Assembly: GCA_014238275.1 (NCBI GenBank)
Contig: JABABJ010000149.1
Coordinates: 1-37,201 of the forward strand
Direction: 5' to 3'
DNA length: 37,201 nt
DNA from: Leptospirales bacterium
GTDB lineage: Bacteria; Spirochaetota; Leptospiria; Leptospirales; Leptonemataceae
In this document: in pieces, positions 24,957-34,201 of the stretch
Layout of the letters: every line of letters starts with the position of its first letter
Position numbering within the stretch: the first letter of the stretch is position 1
Program-made: the position numbers and the translations under genes
The notes under the pieces: model-generated
Told to the model about the DNA's origin: nothing
Seen by the model: only the letters and a program-made list of their open reading frames with translations
The model's database searches: none

Positions 24957-27008
24957 CTAATGAAGTCTTTGAATCATTTCAGGCATCATATCTTGGGGAT
25001 TCTGAAGATTGACAATTACTTCATAAGTGTAAGATGCTGCAGGATACTTTTCTAGATCGAGTTTCATGATTTGAGGAAGAAAGTTTATACCGATAAGCCC
25101 TCTGGAAATGAGCTCAGGCTTGCAACGCTGATGAATGAAATCATGTCCAAATTGACGGTCTCTTGCATCTTGGGCAAAACAACTCAGCATAAAGTCACTG
25201 ACACCGGAAAGCCCTTGGAAGGTACTTTTCTTCCCTCCTAGACTTTCTCCGAGACAAGTCATTTCATTAAACAATCGGTTTGAAAGATGGAAGAGAGAGT
25301 TATCATTGTTTCCTCCAAGAGTTATATGATAATAGCCATCAATTAAACCAACTGCTATCGCATAGATATTTTTCAAAGCACCTCCAAGCTGCACTCCTCG
25401 AACATCATCTCGGTTGATAGCAGGTTGAGTAAAAATATAACTATTATTCAAAAGGGGAAGGAGACGTTCTATTAAAAGTGTATTAAAAGAGGCAATCTCA
25501 AAACCAGCTGTTTTACGTTCCATGATCTGATCTGGATAGTTTGCACCTGCAAGAACAGCCATTCGGTCTTTAGGTATACCATGTTTATCATGAAGAGATT
25601 CTAGTATGAGACCAGGCATTACACCAGTAAACCCTTTGGTAATACTCAAAACAGGGGCTTGAGGATATTCTAAAATGATATCTTTGATCTTTTCGTAATA
25701 AAGATCAATTTCCCATGGACGTACTCCTTGAATAAAAAGAGAGCTTTCCCTAAGGTCTTCTGGATCTGCTGTAAACTCAATATTGGGAGGGAGTTTGAAA
25801 ACAGGATAAAAATCCAAATCAGAACGAGATTGATTGAAATCTCGTGCCTTTTGTGCATCTTGAATATAAATTTTAATTGCAGTTTCCTTTCCAGCAAAAA
25901 CAACGGCTTGGGCAGTACTGTAGGCAGAGTGTCCAATGATTCCAATTCTCTCCCTTGGTTTTTCTGGAGAACGAATCAGAATATTTTTGCTCACATCGTT
26001 TTTTTCTCCACTATAAAGGTTACGGTAAGATCCATGTCGGTGGTGGTGAAGCTGACTCCCTACAAGAACGGCAAGAGCATCTGTAAGAAAACTCTTCTTA
26101 TTTGCTGATTTGGGAGCGGAGAATTGCTCCACATAATCAGGAAGGGCTTCCATCATCGGGTTCGGGAGAGAACCTAGTAAAATAGGCCTTCCAAGAACCA
26201 CCTTACCATGAGGTGCTGAAAAAAGGAAGGAACCTGGAGGAACAACGCCCTCTGTTCCTTCTAGGGAAAATGGAATGATAATTTTGTTGTTGATAAAATG
26301 GAATGAAGTACTTACAAATTTCAGGAGTTGCCCTGTTCGACTCCGAGTTCCTTCAGGAAAGACAGCTATCACTTTCCCTTCCTGTTGGAGTTTTTGGGAT
26401 TGACGAAATGTCCTCATATTGATCCTAGTCATTAGATCCGCCATCCCTGGATTTTCCTGCATATCCTTCTGTGAACAGACCAGAAGAGTATCAATCATTC
26501 TTACTCCAAGACGTGTAAAATCCGGTTCAAAAGCAAGCCTTCCCGCAATAAATACAAGATTATCTGCGAGCTTTCTTGCGTCTCCTCCAGCTTGATATAG
26601 AAGATAATAGATTACAGCCGTATCCAAGTGGCTCAGATGATTTGCCACAAGAACAAGGGGAAACTTTTCAAAAAGCGGGGTAATTTGTGTTAAGTTTTCT
26701 AATCCTTTGACCTCAAAGTTTTGGAACAAAGGCTTGAAAAAGCGCATCATAAAGTCACGAGTGTTTTCATCCTTTGGAGTATACACTCCAACTCGATCCA
26801 ATGCACTTTCATCTCGAAAGGACTCTAATACAGCAGGGGGGGGAGTCTTGGAAGAACGATGAAGAAACTCTATCAAAAGAGCATTTGCTTCTTTTTCGCT
26901 CATTCCCCCATATTCACAAAACACCTTAGCGTTTTTAAAAAACTCCTTCTGCCAAGGAGCATGAACAGCTGCTCTCTCTGTTTTCGGGGGAAGAGACATA
27001 CAAGACAA
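24957..27008 (-). CDS. PlsC-type acyltransferase fused to GpsA-like glycerol-3-phosphate dehydrogenase
   Basis: A TTG at 27008 (AAGGAGG about 12 bases upstream) or an ATG at 26999 could start it. Residues ~95-290 form a PlsC/PlsB acyltransferase with NHLSHLD (HX4D, 123-129) and FPEGTRSR (217-224). Residues ~354-670 align with GpsA, including SITKGF (455-460) and GVQLGGALKNIYAIAVGLIDG with the conserved Lys near 546. The Rossmann loop reads IGIIGHSAYSTA where GpsA has GxGxxGTA, so two of three glycines are missing, and LAGANYPDQI replaces the usual LSGPSFA. The fusion would join DHAP reduction to glycerol-phosphate acylation, or the GpsA half may be inactive. Nothing usable lies in 27009-27160. 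Confidence 0.8.
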   Translation of the reverse strand: MSCMSLPPKTERAAVHAPWQKEFFKNAKVFCEYGGMSEKEANALLIEFLHRSSKTPPPAVLESFRDESALDRVGVYTPKDENTRDFMMRFFKPLFQNFEVKGLENLTQITPLFEKFPLVLVANHLSHLDTAVIYYLLYQAGGDARKLADNLVFIAGRLAFEPDFTRLGVRMIDTLLVCSQKDMQENPGMADLMTRINMRTFRQSQKLQQEGKVIAVFPEGTRSRTGQLLKFVSTSFHFINNKIIIPFSLEGTEGVVPPGSFLFSAPHGKVVLGRPILLGSLPNPMMEALPDYVEQFSAPKSANKKSFLTDALAVLVGSQLHHHRHGSYRNLYSGEKNDVSKNILIRSPEKPRERIGIIGHSAYSTAQAVVFAGKETAIKIYIQDAQKARDFNQSRSDLDFYPVFKLPPNIEFTADPEDLRESSLFIQGVRPWEIDLYYEKIKDIILEYPQAPVLSITKGFTGVMPGLILESLHDKHGIPKDRMAVLAGANYPDQIMERKTAGFEIASFNTLLIERLLPLLNNSYIFTQPAINRDDVRGVQLGGALKNIYAIAVGLIDGYYHITLGGNNDNSLFHLSNRLFNEMTCLGESLGGKKSTFQGLSGVSDFMLSCFAQDARDRQFGHDFIHQRCKPELISRGLIGINFLPQIMKLDLEKYPAASYTYEVIVNLQNPQDMMPEMIQRLH

Positions 27009-27160
27009 AGCTAGAACTGACCCTCCTTATATGCAAGCTTTTTTTATTATTTTAATGTATTTTTTACAAGCATGTTTTCATGTTTCCATGTTTCCAGAGT
27101 GGAGAGACCCTACGTGGTCTCCTTGTGGCTTTTCCCGTTGTTTTGTGTCTACTCTTAGTT

Positions 27161-28930
27161 TTACTGTGAGGAGCAGCGTTCTTCTGGATCATCACCATCA
27201 GGAGTGACTCTCTCATTTCCTTGACCGCAGAGAATCAAGCCCTGATTTTGATTCTCCGTATATGCTCGAAGCGTCGGGTATTGAGTAGTTCCCCCAAAAT
27301 CCCAGTCGTTATTTGTATTCCAGTTGGTTAAGTTGTTTGTAGTTGCCATCTTCATATCTGTTTGAGTGATATCTGTTGTCGTTCCACCTGTTGCCCCTAT
27401 TTCAGTTGCAGCATTCCCTCCTCTTGTTGCAATAACACTAGTGTCATAATGGCTACTTATAATTTTTCCGTTACTAATATTCTCCCCTACGAACCCGCCT
27501 AGGGTTGAGGCTGCAACACCCGTTACATTCCCTGTAGAATAGCAATTTGTGATACTTCCTTTAGCTCCAATTCCAACACCAGCACTATTACTGCTCCCGG
27601 CAAACCCGCCCATAACAGCAGCGAAATTACCGCCCTCTACATTACCAGTAGCATAGCTATTCGTAATATCACCAATATTCTCTCCAATGAATCCGCCTAT
27701 ATTAGCGTCTGCTAGGTCTGTTTTCAGGAGATTTCCCATAGCATAGCTATTTCTGATCTCACCGGAGTTATTCCCGCTCAACCCACCCATATTGGCGTTT
27801 GCACTTATATTTCCCATAGCATAGCTATTCGTAATGCTTCCGGAATTAGCCCCTGTCAGCCCACCCAAGAGGTTTCTAGCTCCGCTACTTATAATATCAC
27901 CCATAGCATAGCTATGGGTGATGATTCCTTGATCTTGATTAGTCCCGACAAGTCCGCCTGCGGTGGCTATACCCCCTCCAGGTATAGGCCGAAATAAGTT
28001 GGATACTTTGATTGAAGCAGAGCTGTTGGTAATCATCCCTTCAGAACTACCAACAAGCCCTCCTATTGCCTGACTTCTCAACACCAAGCCGTTTAGAGCT
28101 GAGGATGAATGCTCTGAATTGAAAATCCTGACTCTCTCTATTCTTCCTCCTGCTTGGAGTCTTCCCGCTAAAGAGCCTATACGGATAGTAGCTCTAGGAT
28201 TGGTAACATCAGTGATGCTTAGCTCTTGAATCGTGAGATCTTGGACTAAGCCCATAGGATTATTGGGATCTGTATTACCGATGGATTCAAAAAGACCAAG
28301 ATTCTCTACGGGATCACCAGGACTTGTTTTCTCGTTGATAATCGTGAGATTTTGAATTGTGTTTCCCTTCCCATCGAAAGTAGCAGTGAAATCACCAGGA
28401 ATTGGCGTCCAAGAAGGGTTTCCATTCTGTCCATCCATCCCACTCAGGTCAATCTTCGTTACCAACTCATAGCCATTGCAACCACCATTATCAGGGCAAC
28501 CATTATTATCACCGTTTATGCTAGAATCGGTATTGGTCTTGTACCCTGTACCTAGCAGATTGTTGCGGATGTTATCTAGCATTTCCGCACCTGTAACACC
28601 AGTTCTTAGCTCATCGCCAATCTCAATGAGACCGTTGTTATCATCATCTACATCTGTAACGTCAGGCACATTATCGTCATCGTCATCATCATCACAAGCA
28701 TTGCCCATGCCATCACCATCCGTATCGATTTGCAAAGGGTTGTCTATTCCTGGGCAGTTATCAGAGGGTCCGTTGCTTCCACTTCTTCGCCGTGATGAGG
28801 AGAAAGGACATCCCACAGAAGCCAGAGCGAAGCTACAAAAAAGAAGAAATCCCAATATTCTGATTTTCCATCCGTGATAGGATATAGATGCGATAGTCAC
28901 GCCTCTCTTGATTTTAGTCTCTTGTTTCAT
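27161..28930 (-). CDS. GLUG-repeat surface lipoprotein with thrombospondin-type calcium repeats
   Basis: I start at 28930 because GGAGG lies ~11 bases before that ATG; the upstream ATG at 28948 contains that site. A lipoprotein signal ends in ALASVGC. A calcium-binding aspartate run follows (DTDGDGMGNACDD and further Asp residues, about 70-100), as in thrombospondin type 3 repeats. From about residue 290 a repeated motif of the GLUG type appears, for example GGLVGTNQDQGIITHSYAMG, GGLTGANSGSITNSYAMGN and GGFIGENIGDITNSYATGN. Such proteins are usually surface adhesins or passenger-like solenoids. The repeat DNA is similar enough to recombine, so copy number may vary between strains. Confidence 0.8.
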   Translation of the reverse strand: MKQETKIKRGVTIASISYHGWKIRILGFLLFCSFALASVGCPFSSSRRRSGSNGPSDNCPGIDNPLQIDTDGDGMGNACDDDDDDDNVPDVTDVDDDNNGLIEIGDELRTGVTGAEMLDNIRNNLLGTGYKTNTDSSINGDNNGCPDNGGCNGYELVTKIDLSGMDGQNGNPSWTPIPGDFTATFDGKGNTIQNLTIINEKTSPGDPVENLGLFESIGNTDPNNPMGLVQDLTIQELSITDVTNPRATIRIGSLAGRLQAGGRIERVRIFNSEHSSSALNGLVLRSQAIGGLVGSSEGMITNSSASIKVSNLFRPIPGGGIATAGGLVGTNQDQGIITHSYAMGDIISSGARNLLGGLTGANSGSITNSYAMGNISANANMGGLSGNNSGEIRNSYAMGNLLKTDLADANIGGFIGENIGDITNSYATGNVEGGNFAAVMGGFAGSSNSAGVGIGAKGSITNCYSTGNVTGVAASTLGGFVGENISNGKIISSHYDTSVIATRGGNAATEIGATGGTTTDITQTDMKMATTNNLTNWNTNNDWDFGGTTQYPTLRAYTENQNQGLILCGQGNERVTPDGDDPEERCSSQ

Positions 28931-28959
28931 TTTTCTGATAACCTCCACGTTATTATGGC

Positions 28960-28989
28960 ATTAGTATTTTGGACGAATTTATTTGTCAA
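28960..28989 (-). promoter_or_regulatory. Putative sigma-70 promoter of the GLUG lipoprotein
   Basis: On the minus strand, a perfect TTGACA (28984-28989) is followed after 18 bases by ACTAAT (28960-28965), a 4 of 6 match to TATAAT. It lies about 30 bases before the chosen start codon. Confidence 0.45.
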
Positions 28990-29054
28990 GTATTTTCTTG
29001 TTTTTTTATTTTTCCATTTGACTTTTTTTCTTTGTTTTTCAGCATGACTTCTAT

Positions 29055-29126
29055 CGGGATGTAGCGCAGGGGTAGCGCACTCGTCTGGGGGACGAGTGGT
29101 CGCTGGTTCAAATCCAGTCATCCCGA
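29055..29126 (+). tRNA. tRNA-Pro (anticodon GGG)
   Basis: This 72-base sequence folds as a cloverleaf. The acceptor arms CGGGATG and CATCCCG pair over seven bases with discriminator A. The D-arm is GCGC/GCGC. The anticodon stem CTCGT/ACGAG encloses loop CTGGGGG, so the anticodon is GGG. The T-arm is GCTGG/CCAGT with TTCAAAT. CCA is not encoded. The GGG anticodon reads CCC and CCU proline codons. It lies 140 bases upstream of hisS on the same strand. Confidence 0.95.
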
Positions 29127-29265
29127 TGAATGCAGAAGGGAAATTGGCTCTTCTGAATGAAGAATCATAAAACTCCGAATACGCAGGAATCACAATAACC
29201 TTTTTGTATAATGCAGAAACTTGTGCTTCCGAACAACCCAATCGTATTTGTACGTCTTCGTCTTT

Positions 29266-30555
29266 ATGCAGACTTATATAGGAACACGGGACTTTTTTCC
29301 TAAGGAATCACGTTATAGAGAATGGATGTTCTCTATTCAGCGTAAAGTATGTACCTTGTATGGCTATGAAGAATATAGTAGCCCTCTTTTGGAATATTTA
29401 GATCTCTATCAATCTAAATCCTCTGAAGAGATTGTCGATGGACAAATATACAGCTTTGAAGATCGAGGCAAGAGAAAGGTTGCGATTCGTCCTGAAATGA
29501 CTCCAAGCATTGCAAGGATGATTCACCTAAAAGAGAGAGAGCTTACCTTTCCTATACGTTGGTATAGTATTGCCAACTTCATGCGCTATGAAAGGCCAGG
29601 TCGAGGACGCCTAAGAGAATTTTTTCAACTCAATACAGACCTTGTAGGAATCTCATCTCCCTCTGCTGATGTGGAAATCATGATGATTGCGATAGATATT
29701 CTTCGTTCCTATGGTGCTTCCGATACGGATTTCAAGGTGGGTTTTAGTGATAGACGGATTTTAAGCTCATATCTCCAAATTGAAAATGAGGAGCGTTTTC
29801 GTCGAGTTATAAGAGTGTTAGATAAACGAAACAAAATAGACCAAAATGACTTTGCTCAGATGATCCATGAGCTTGCTGTGGATGTGCAAGAAGAAAAAAA
29901 GATGCACAGTATTTTTGATATGGAACTGGAGGATTTTATGCGATCTTCTCTTTTGGATCAAGAAGGGAGGCAAGCATCTCAAGAACTGAGTCAATTCAAT
30001 TCATCTTTGAAAGAGAAAGGATACAAAATACAATTTGACCCTTCTATTGTAAGAGGATTTGATTATTATACAGGAATGATTTTTGAGGTATATGATAAAG
30101 TATCTTCTAATCGACGAAGTCTCATTGGTGGCGGAAGATACGATCGCCTTCTTGGAATGATCGGAAAGAGGGATATACCAGCTGTAGGTTTTGGGCTTGG
30201 TGATGTTAGCTTAGAAAATTTTTTGCAATCTCACCATTTATCTCCTGTTTCTTTGGAAGAGCCTCAAGGGGTATGGATAGCCTTTGTATCAGAGCTCCTA
30301 GAGAAGGAGTATTTCCATCTGGCGACAGAATTACGCAAAGGAGGAATTCAAACGGAGCAGTCCCTTCAGGCAAAGGGGAGGCTTGGGAAACAGTTTGAAA
30401 CGGCACAGAAGAAAAACAAACGATATGTTGTGATATTAGGAGAAGACGAAATAGGAAAAAATGAGATAAGTATCAAAGACTTAGTCCGTGGAGAGCAGAC
30501 TAAAATACCCCGCTCCTCACTCGTGGAATATCTACAGAATGCAGACAGAAACTGA
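29266..30555 (+). CDS. hisS: Histidyl-tRNA synthetase
   Basis: I begin at the ATG at 29266, where MQTYIGTRDFFP matches the usual start; a TTG at 29221 is in frame but adds atypical residues. The class II core is complete. Motif 1 lies near residue 40, motif 2 is RYERPGRGRLREFFQLN (about 108-124), the histidine-binding segment is VRGFDYYTGMIFE, and motif 3 is GFGLGD after IGGGRYDRLLG. The C-terminal anticodon-binding domain is present and ends near 429, which argues for HisS over the catalytic paralogue HisZ, although length alone does not settle it. The stop overlaps the start of the STAS-MlaE gene by 17 bases. Confidence 0.88.
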   Translation: MQTYIGTRDFFPKESRYREWMFSIQRKVCTLYGYEEYSSPLLEYLDLYQSKSSEEIVDGQIYSFEDRGKRKVAIRPEMTPSIARMIHLKERELTFPIRWYSIANFMRYERPGRGRLREFFQLNTDLVGISSPSADVEIMMIAIDILRSYGASDTDFKVGFSDRRILSSYLQIENEERFRRVIRVLDKRNKIDQNDFAQMIHELAVDVQEEKKMHSIFDMELEDFMRSSLLDQEGRQASQELSQFNSSLKEKGYKIQFDPSIVRGFDYYTGMIFEVYDKVSSNRRSLIGGGRYDRLLGMIGKRDIPAVGFGLGDVSLENFLQSHHLSPVSLEEPQGVWIAFVSELLEKEYFHLATELRKGGIQTEQSLQAKGRLGKQFETAQKKNKRYVVILGEDEIGKNEISIKDLVRGEQTKIPRSSLVEYLQNADRN

Positions 30556-31684
30556 TATTCGAATCAGCCAAGATCAAAATCGTATGCTCCTTTCCATACA
30601 GGGAAGGCTTGATATACACAGTATGGAATCCATTTGGGATCGTACTCTTGAGAATATCAAGGCTTGTAGACCCTCGGAGCTGGTGGTAGATGCAAAGAAA
30701 CTCACCTTCATGGATGGCGTTGGAGTTGTTTTTTTGATGGAATGCGAGTCGATACAAACTGACTCTAACTGTTCCTTTTTCATTCAAAATTTAGCCCCTC
30801 AATGGAAGTCTCTTTTCAGCCTTTATCAAAAATCTAAAAGGGAGAAAAAGAAAATCCCTTCTCCTCAAAACAAAGACATATCTCATGATTTCCGTTCCTC
30901 TCAAGCACTTAGCATATTAGGAGTCTATCTCAATACCCTTATATCTAAAAGTGTAGATTTTATGAAATACACGGGTGAGTTTTGTTTTGCTTTATATCAG
31001 ACAGTTCGAAATCCAAAGCAAATTCGATGGGATGAATTAAAGGTCATCATGTATGACGTTGGTGTTGGGGGATTTGGAATTGTGGCTTTGATGGGATTGC
31101 TACAGGGATTGATTCTTGCCTCTCAAGGAACAATAGTTGTACGCCCCTATGGAGGAGAAGCCTTAATCTCTAGTCTAGTCGCTCAGTCCTTATTCGTAGA
31201 ATTTGGTCCTGTTGTTACTGCAGTCATTATGGCAGGAAGGAGTGGTTCTTCCTTTGCAGCCGAGATAAGTACGATGAAAATTTCGGAGGAATTGGATGCA
31301 TTGACTACGATGGGAATCAAGCCAGTTGGCTTTTTACTTGTTCCACGGGTTATTGCTACTGTATGTATGCTTCCTCTTTTGACTTTTTTTTATATCTTTG
31401 TAGGTTTGATAGGGGGTTCTGTTGTTGTAAGTGGACTTGGTATTCCTTTGTCTGCATATTGGGATCGTGTACAATTATCTATTGACCCATTAACTTTAAG
31501 TATGGGACTGATTAAACCACCGATATTTGCCGTATTTATAGCTATGATCGGATGTTATATGGGATTTAACGTAGGACATGGAGCTCGTGCTGTGGGATAT
31601 GCTACCACACGCTCTGTAGTCGCAAATATTTTGATGATAGTTGTCATTGATGGAATTATAGGACTCATCTATGTTCTCATTTAG
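30539..31684 (+). CDS. mlaE: Mla-type ABC permease with N-terminal STAS domain
   Basis: The ATG at 30539 starts just before the STAS domain; a GTG at 30488 is in frame. Residues ~5-95 resemble MlaB/STAS (IRISQDQNRMLLSIQGRLD, then LTFMDGVGVVFL). Residues ~130-381 are the MlaE permease with about five membrane segments and the family stretch GGEALISSLVAQSLFVEFGP followed by VVTAVIMAGRSGSSFAAEI. MlaE moves phospholipids between inner and outer membranes to keep lipid asymmetry. Having STAS and permease in one chain replaces the separate MlaB of E. coli. It overlaps hisS and is followed by mlaF, mlaD and the auxiliary lipoprotein. Confidence 0.85.
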   Translation: MQTETDIRISQDQNRMLLSIQGRLDIHSMESIWDRTLENIKACRPSELVVDAKKLTFMDGVGVVFLMECESIQTDSNCSFFIQNLAPQWKSLFSLYQKSKREKKKIPSPQNKDISHDFRSSQALSILGVYLNTLISKSVDFMKYTGEFCFALYQTVRNPKQIRWDELKVIMYDVGVGGFGIVALMGLLQGLILASQGTIVVRPYGGEALISSLVAQSLFVEFGPVVTAVIMAGRSGSSFAAEISTMKISEELDALTTMGIKPVGFLLVPRVIATVCMLPLLTFFYIFVGLIGGSVVVSGLGIPLSAYWDRVQLSIDPLTLSMGLIKPPIFAVFIAMIGCYMGFNVGHGARAVGYATTRSVVANILMIVVIDGIIGLIYVLI

Positions 31685-31810
31685 TAAGGATTCGCAAGCT
31701 CAATACAAGTAATTTTTTAAGATTAGAGGTAGGGGTAGATAGAATATTTAAGTATACAGGAAAATCGAAGGATAGTAGCTTGTAGATTGACACTATGATA
31801 GGATTAGACT

Positions 31811-32578
31811 ATGAATACCCCTCTGATTAGTATAAAGAATCTAGCTGCAGGCTATGGAACGAATCATGTCCTGAAAGATATTTCCTTTGAGGTCTTCCAT
31901 GGAGAAATTTTCATGGTAGTCGGAGAGTCTGGATGTGGGAAAAGCACTCTTCTGAAGAATATGATTGGACTTCATAGGCCAATGCATGGGGAAATAAGGT
32001 TTAGAAATAAAAACATCTGTGATTTTTTTGAAAATGATCAACTGTATGAGATTCAGAGATTTTTTGGAGTCAGTTATCAACAGAATGCTTTATTTACTTC
32101 TATGAATACACTGGAAAATGTTTGCTTTCCTCTCAAAGAGTTGACTGATCTTTCTCTTGATGCAGTCAAAAAAACGGCAGAAATGAAGCTCGATTTAGTA
32201 GGCTTGGGTAATTGTGGTCAACTTTATCCTTCTCAGTTGAGCGGAGGGATGCAAAAAAGAGCGGCGATTGCTCGTGCCATGGTGATGGAGCCGGAAATTT
32301 TATTCCTTGATGAGCCTTCAGCAGGGCTTGACCCAAGCAGTGCGGCTGAGTTGGATCATCTCATTCTTATCCTATCAAGGAAGTTAGGAATTACTTTTAT
32401 CATCGTTTCTCATGATCTTGAGAGTATTTTCGAGATAGCAGATAGAATGCTTTTGCTTGATAAAGAGACTGGCAAAATTGAAACTTCAGGGAAACCAGCT
32501 AGCTTGAAAGCCAAAGGGAGCAAAAAAGTAAAAGACTTTCTCAATCGTAGCATCAACAAAAATGTTAGAAGTAGGTAG
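31811..32578 (+). CDS. mlaF: Mla-type ABC transporter ATPase
   Basis: This 255-residue ATPase has Walker A GESGCGKST (about 38-46), the Q-loop near SYQQN, signature LSGGMQKRAAIARAM and Walker B ILFLDEPSAGLDP, with the switch His in IIVSHDLE. It powers the phospholipid transporter and pairs with the STAS-MlaE protein encoded 126 bases upstream. The C-terminal tail (about 225-255) is Lys-rich and matches the family's regulatory tail region. MlaD begins 6 bases after its stop. Confidence 0.9.
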   Translation: MNTPLISIKNLAAGYGTNHVLKDISFEVFHGEIFMVVGESGCGKSTLLKNMIGLHRPMHGEIRFRNKNICDFFENDQLYEIQRFFGVSYQQNALFTSMNTLENVCFPLKELTDLSLDAVKKTAEMKLDLVGLGNCGQLYPSQLSGGMQKRAAIARAMVMEPEILFLDEPSAGLDPSSAAELDHLILILSRKLGITFIIVSHDLESIFEIADRMLLLDKETGKIETSGKPASLKAKGSKKVKDFLNRSINKNVRSR

Positions 32579-32584
32579 ATTTCT

Positions 32585-33499
32585 ATGAATATGAGATCAA
32601 AATATTTTTTACTTGGACTATTTTCACTCAGTGGAATTGCACTTGTTGTAATTGGAACTTTCTGGTTTCTTTTTTCTACTTCACTTCAAAGAGGAATTAC
32701 GGTAGAAACTTATTTGGATGAATCCGTTCAAGGTCTCTATGTAGGCTCTACACTAAAATATAGAGGGCTTAAAATTGGCTCTATCCAAAAGATGGATTTT
32801 GTCAGAAGAATCTATCCTGAGTCTGTTGCACAAAACAACTCATTCCAAAACTCTATTCTGATTCAAGTCAACATTGAAACAAACAGCTATAATCTTTGGG
32901 ATAATATACAACATGAAATAGAAAAAGGGCTCCGAATGAGATTGAGCTCTTCTGGAATTGTAGGAGGATCTTTTTTAGAGATGGACTATTTTGATCCAAA
33001 AGACAATCCTGTTCTTGACATTTCTTGGACTCCCAAGAAAATCTATATACCGTCTACACAAGGTGTATTAAAAAAGATTGGTTCTTCTCTGGAGGCTCTT
33101 GCCCAGCAGACATCGCAAATACAACTTGCTGAGGCTGTAGAAAACTTCAACCATCTTGTTGTTGTTTTTACGAAAACGGTTGAGAGGTCTCAGGCAGATA
33201 AACTTTCTGTAGAACTTCGCCATCTAGTCGCTGAATCTAGGGAGACAAACAAAAGGCTGATAAAGATCATGAAAGACTCTTCAGCTCGTTCTCTTCCTTC
33301 TCGTATCAGTCGAATAGTTTCTCGTATAGAGACTTCAAGTACAAGTTTTGACAGAATTTTAGGAAGTAGTCAAGAAGGAATCACAGAGGCTATAGAAAAT
33401 CTTAAAATTGCAAGCAGGAATATACAAGAGCTAAGTTCTACTGCTAAAAAATATCCTTCGTATCTTTTATTTGGCAAACCTCCTTCCAAAAGGAAATAA
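32585..33499 (+). CDS. mlaD: Mla-type MCE-domain substrate-binding protein
   Basis: This 304-residue protein has an N-terminal membrane anchor (about 9-31) and one MCE domain (about 38-130). The MCE domain contains the pattern GLYVGSTLKYRGLKIGSIQ and a conserved RLSSSGIVGGSFLEMDYFDP. A long helical tail follows, as in lipid-tunnel MCE proteins. MlaD-type proteins form a hexamer that receives lipid in the periplasm. The start ATG has no strong ribosome-binding site but lies close to the mlaF stop, consistent with coupling. The stop is 2 bases before the lipoprotein gene. Confidence 0.85.
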   Translation: MNMRSKYFLLGLFSLSGIALVVIGTFWFLFSTSLQRGITVETYLDESVQGLYVGSTLKYRGLKIGSIQKMDFVRRIYPESVAQNNSFQNSILIQVNIETNSYNLWDNIQHEIEKGLRMRLSSSGIVGGSFLEMDYFDPKDNPVLDISWTPKKIYIPSTQGVLKKIGSSLEALAQQTSQIQLAEAVENFNHLVVVFTKTVERSQADKLSVELRHLVAESRETNKRLIKIMKDSSARSLPSRISRIVSRIETSSTSFDRILGSSQEGITEAIENLKIASRNIQELSSTAKKYPSYLLFGKPPSKRK

Positions 33500-33501
33500 G
33501 A

Positions 33502-34185
33502 ATGAATTTTCTTTTTCAAACACTTCTGATTCGCAAGCTCTATTTAGCAGGAGTTTTGCTGAGTCTATTCGTAGGATGTTTCGCAAATGGATGTTTCGCA
33601 AGTCTTATCAAGCCATCGATCGTAAAACAAGATTTTCTCATTATTGCAAACTATCCTGAAGAAAAACCTAAGCGAAAGGAGTTTTCATTTTATGGAGGAT
33701 TGAGAGTCAGAAGATTTTCTTTATCAAATCCCTATTTAGGAAAAGAACTGGTCTATCGAAAATCTGAATTTCGATACGAGAGTGATTTTTACAACAAGTT
33801 TCTTGTGAGTCCTGCAGACAATCTTCGCTCTCAAACAAGATTTTGGCTAGAAAGGTCTGGACTTTTCCAAAATATTATTTCGACATCTAGTCATATTGCT
33901 GAATGCTGGATCTTAGAAGGATCGGTAAATGAGCTGTACGGAGACTATCGGAACAAAGCCAAGGCTGTGATCCAAATTCATTTTTTCCTGATGAGCAAGG
34001 GTGGCGATGTTTTTTTTGAAAAAAAATATACCGAGAAACTCAAGCTACAGAAGAAAAAGCCGCACAATCTCATTGAGGCTTATGGAAAGGGTTTGGCTAA
34101 CATTCTGATCTCTCTGGAAAATGATATTGATACCTCTAATAAGAAACCAAAACAGACAGGTTGCGGGTCAAAGAAAGTGCCATAG
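33502..34185 (+). CDS. ABC-transport auxiliary lipoprotein (PqiC/MlaX-like)
   Basis: This 227-residue exported protein has a hydrophobic leader followed by VGCFANGCFA, so the lipobox cysteine is ambiguous because a five-residue segment is duplicated. The rest fits the ABC-type transport auxiliary family (PqiC/YmbA), with LRVRRFSLSNPYLGKELVYR and later WLERSGLFQNI. The C-terminal half alternates strands and helices. Such lipoproteins sit in the outer membrane and accept lipid from MCE systems. Its position directly after mlaD supports this role. Function is inferred from family and context. Confidence 0.75.
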   Translation: MNFLFQTLLIRKLYLAGVLLSLFVGCFANGCFASLIKPSIVKQDFLIIANYPEEKPKRKEFSFYGGLRVRRFSLSNPYLGKELVYRKSEFRYESDFYNKFLVSPADNLRSQTRFWLERSGLFQNIISTSSHIAECWILEGSVNELYGDYRNKAKAVIQIHFFLMSKGGDVFFEKKYTEKLKLQKKKPHNLIEAYGKGLANILISLENDIDTSNKKPKQTGCGSKKVP

Positions 34186-34201
34186 CTAGGATGGACAATT
34201 C

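Noticed and set aside
28927-29241. Open frame on the minus strand containing GMTGFEPATTRPPDECATPA
   Set aside because: This stretch is the antisense of tRNA-Pro and gives a well-known spurious protein; the tRNA cloverleaf explains the sequence.
31689-33541. 13-base match GATTCGCAAGCTC after mlaE and inside the auxiliary lipoprotein gene
   Set aside because: About ten 13-base repeats are expected by chance at this window size, and no longer similarity surrounds it.
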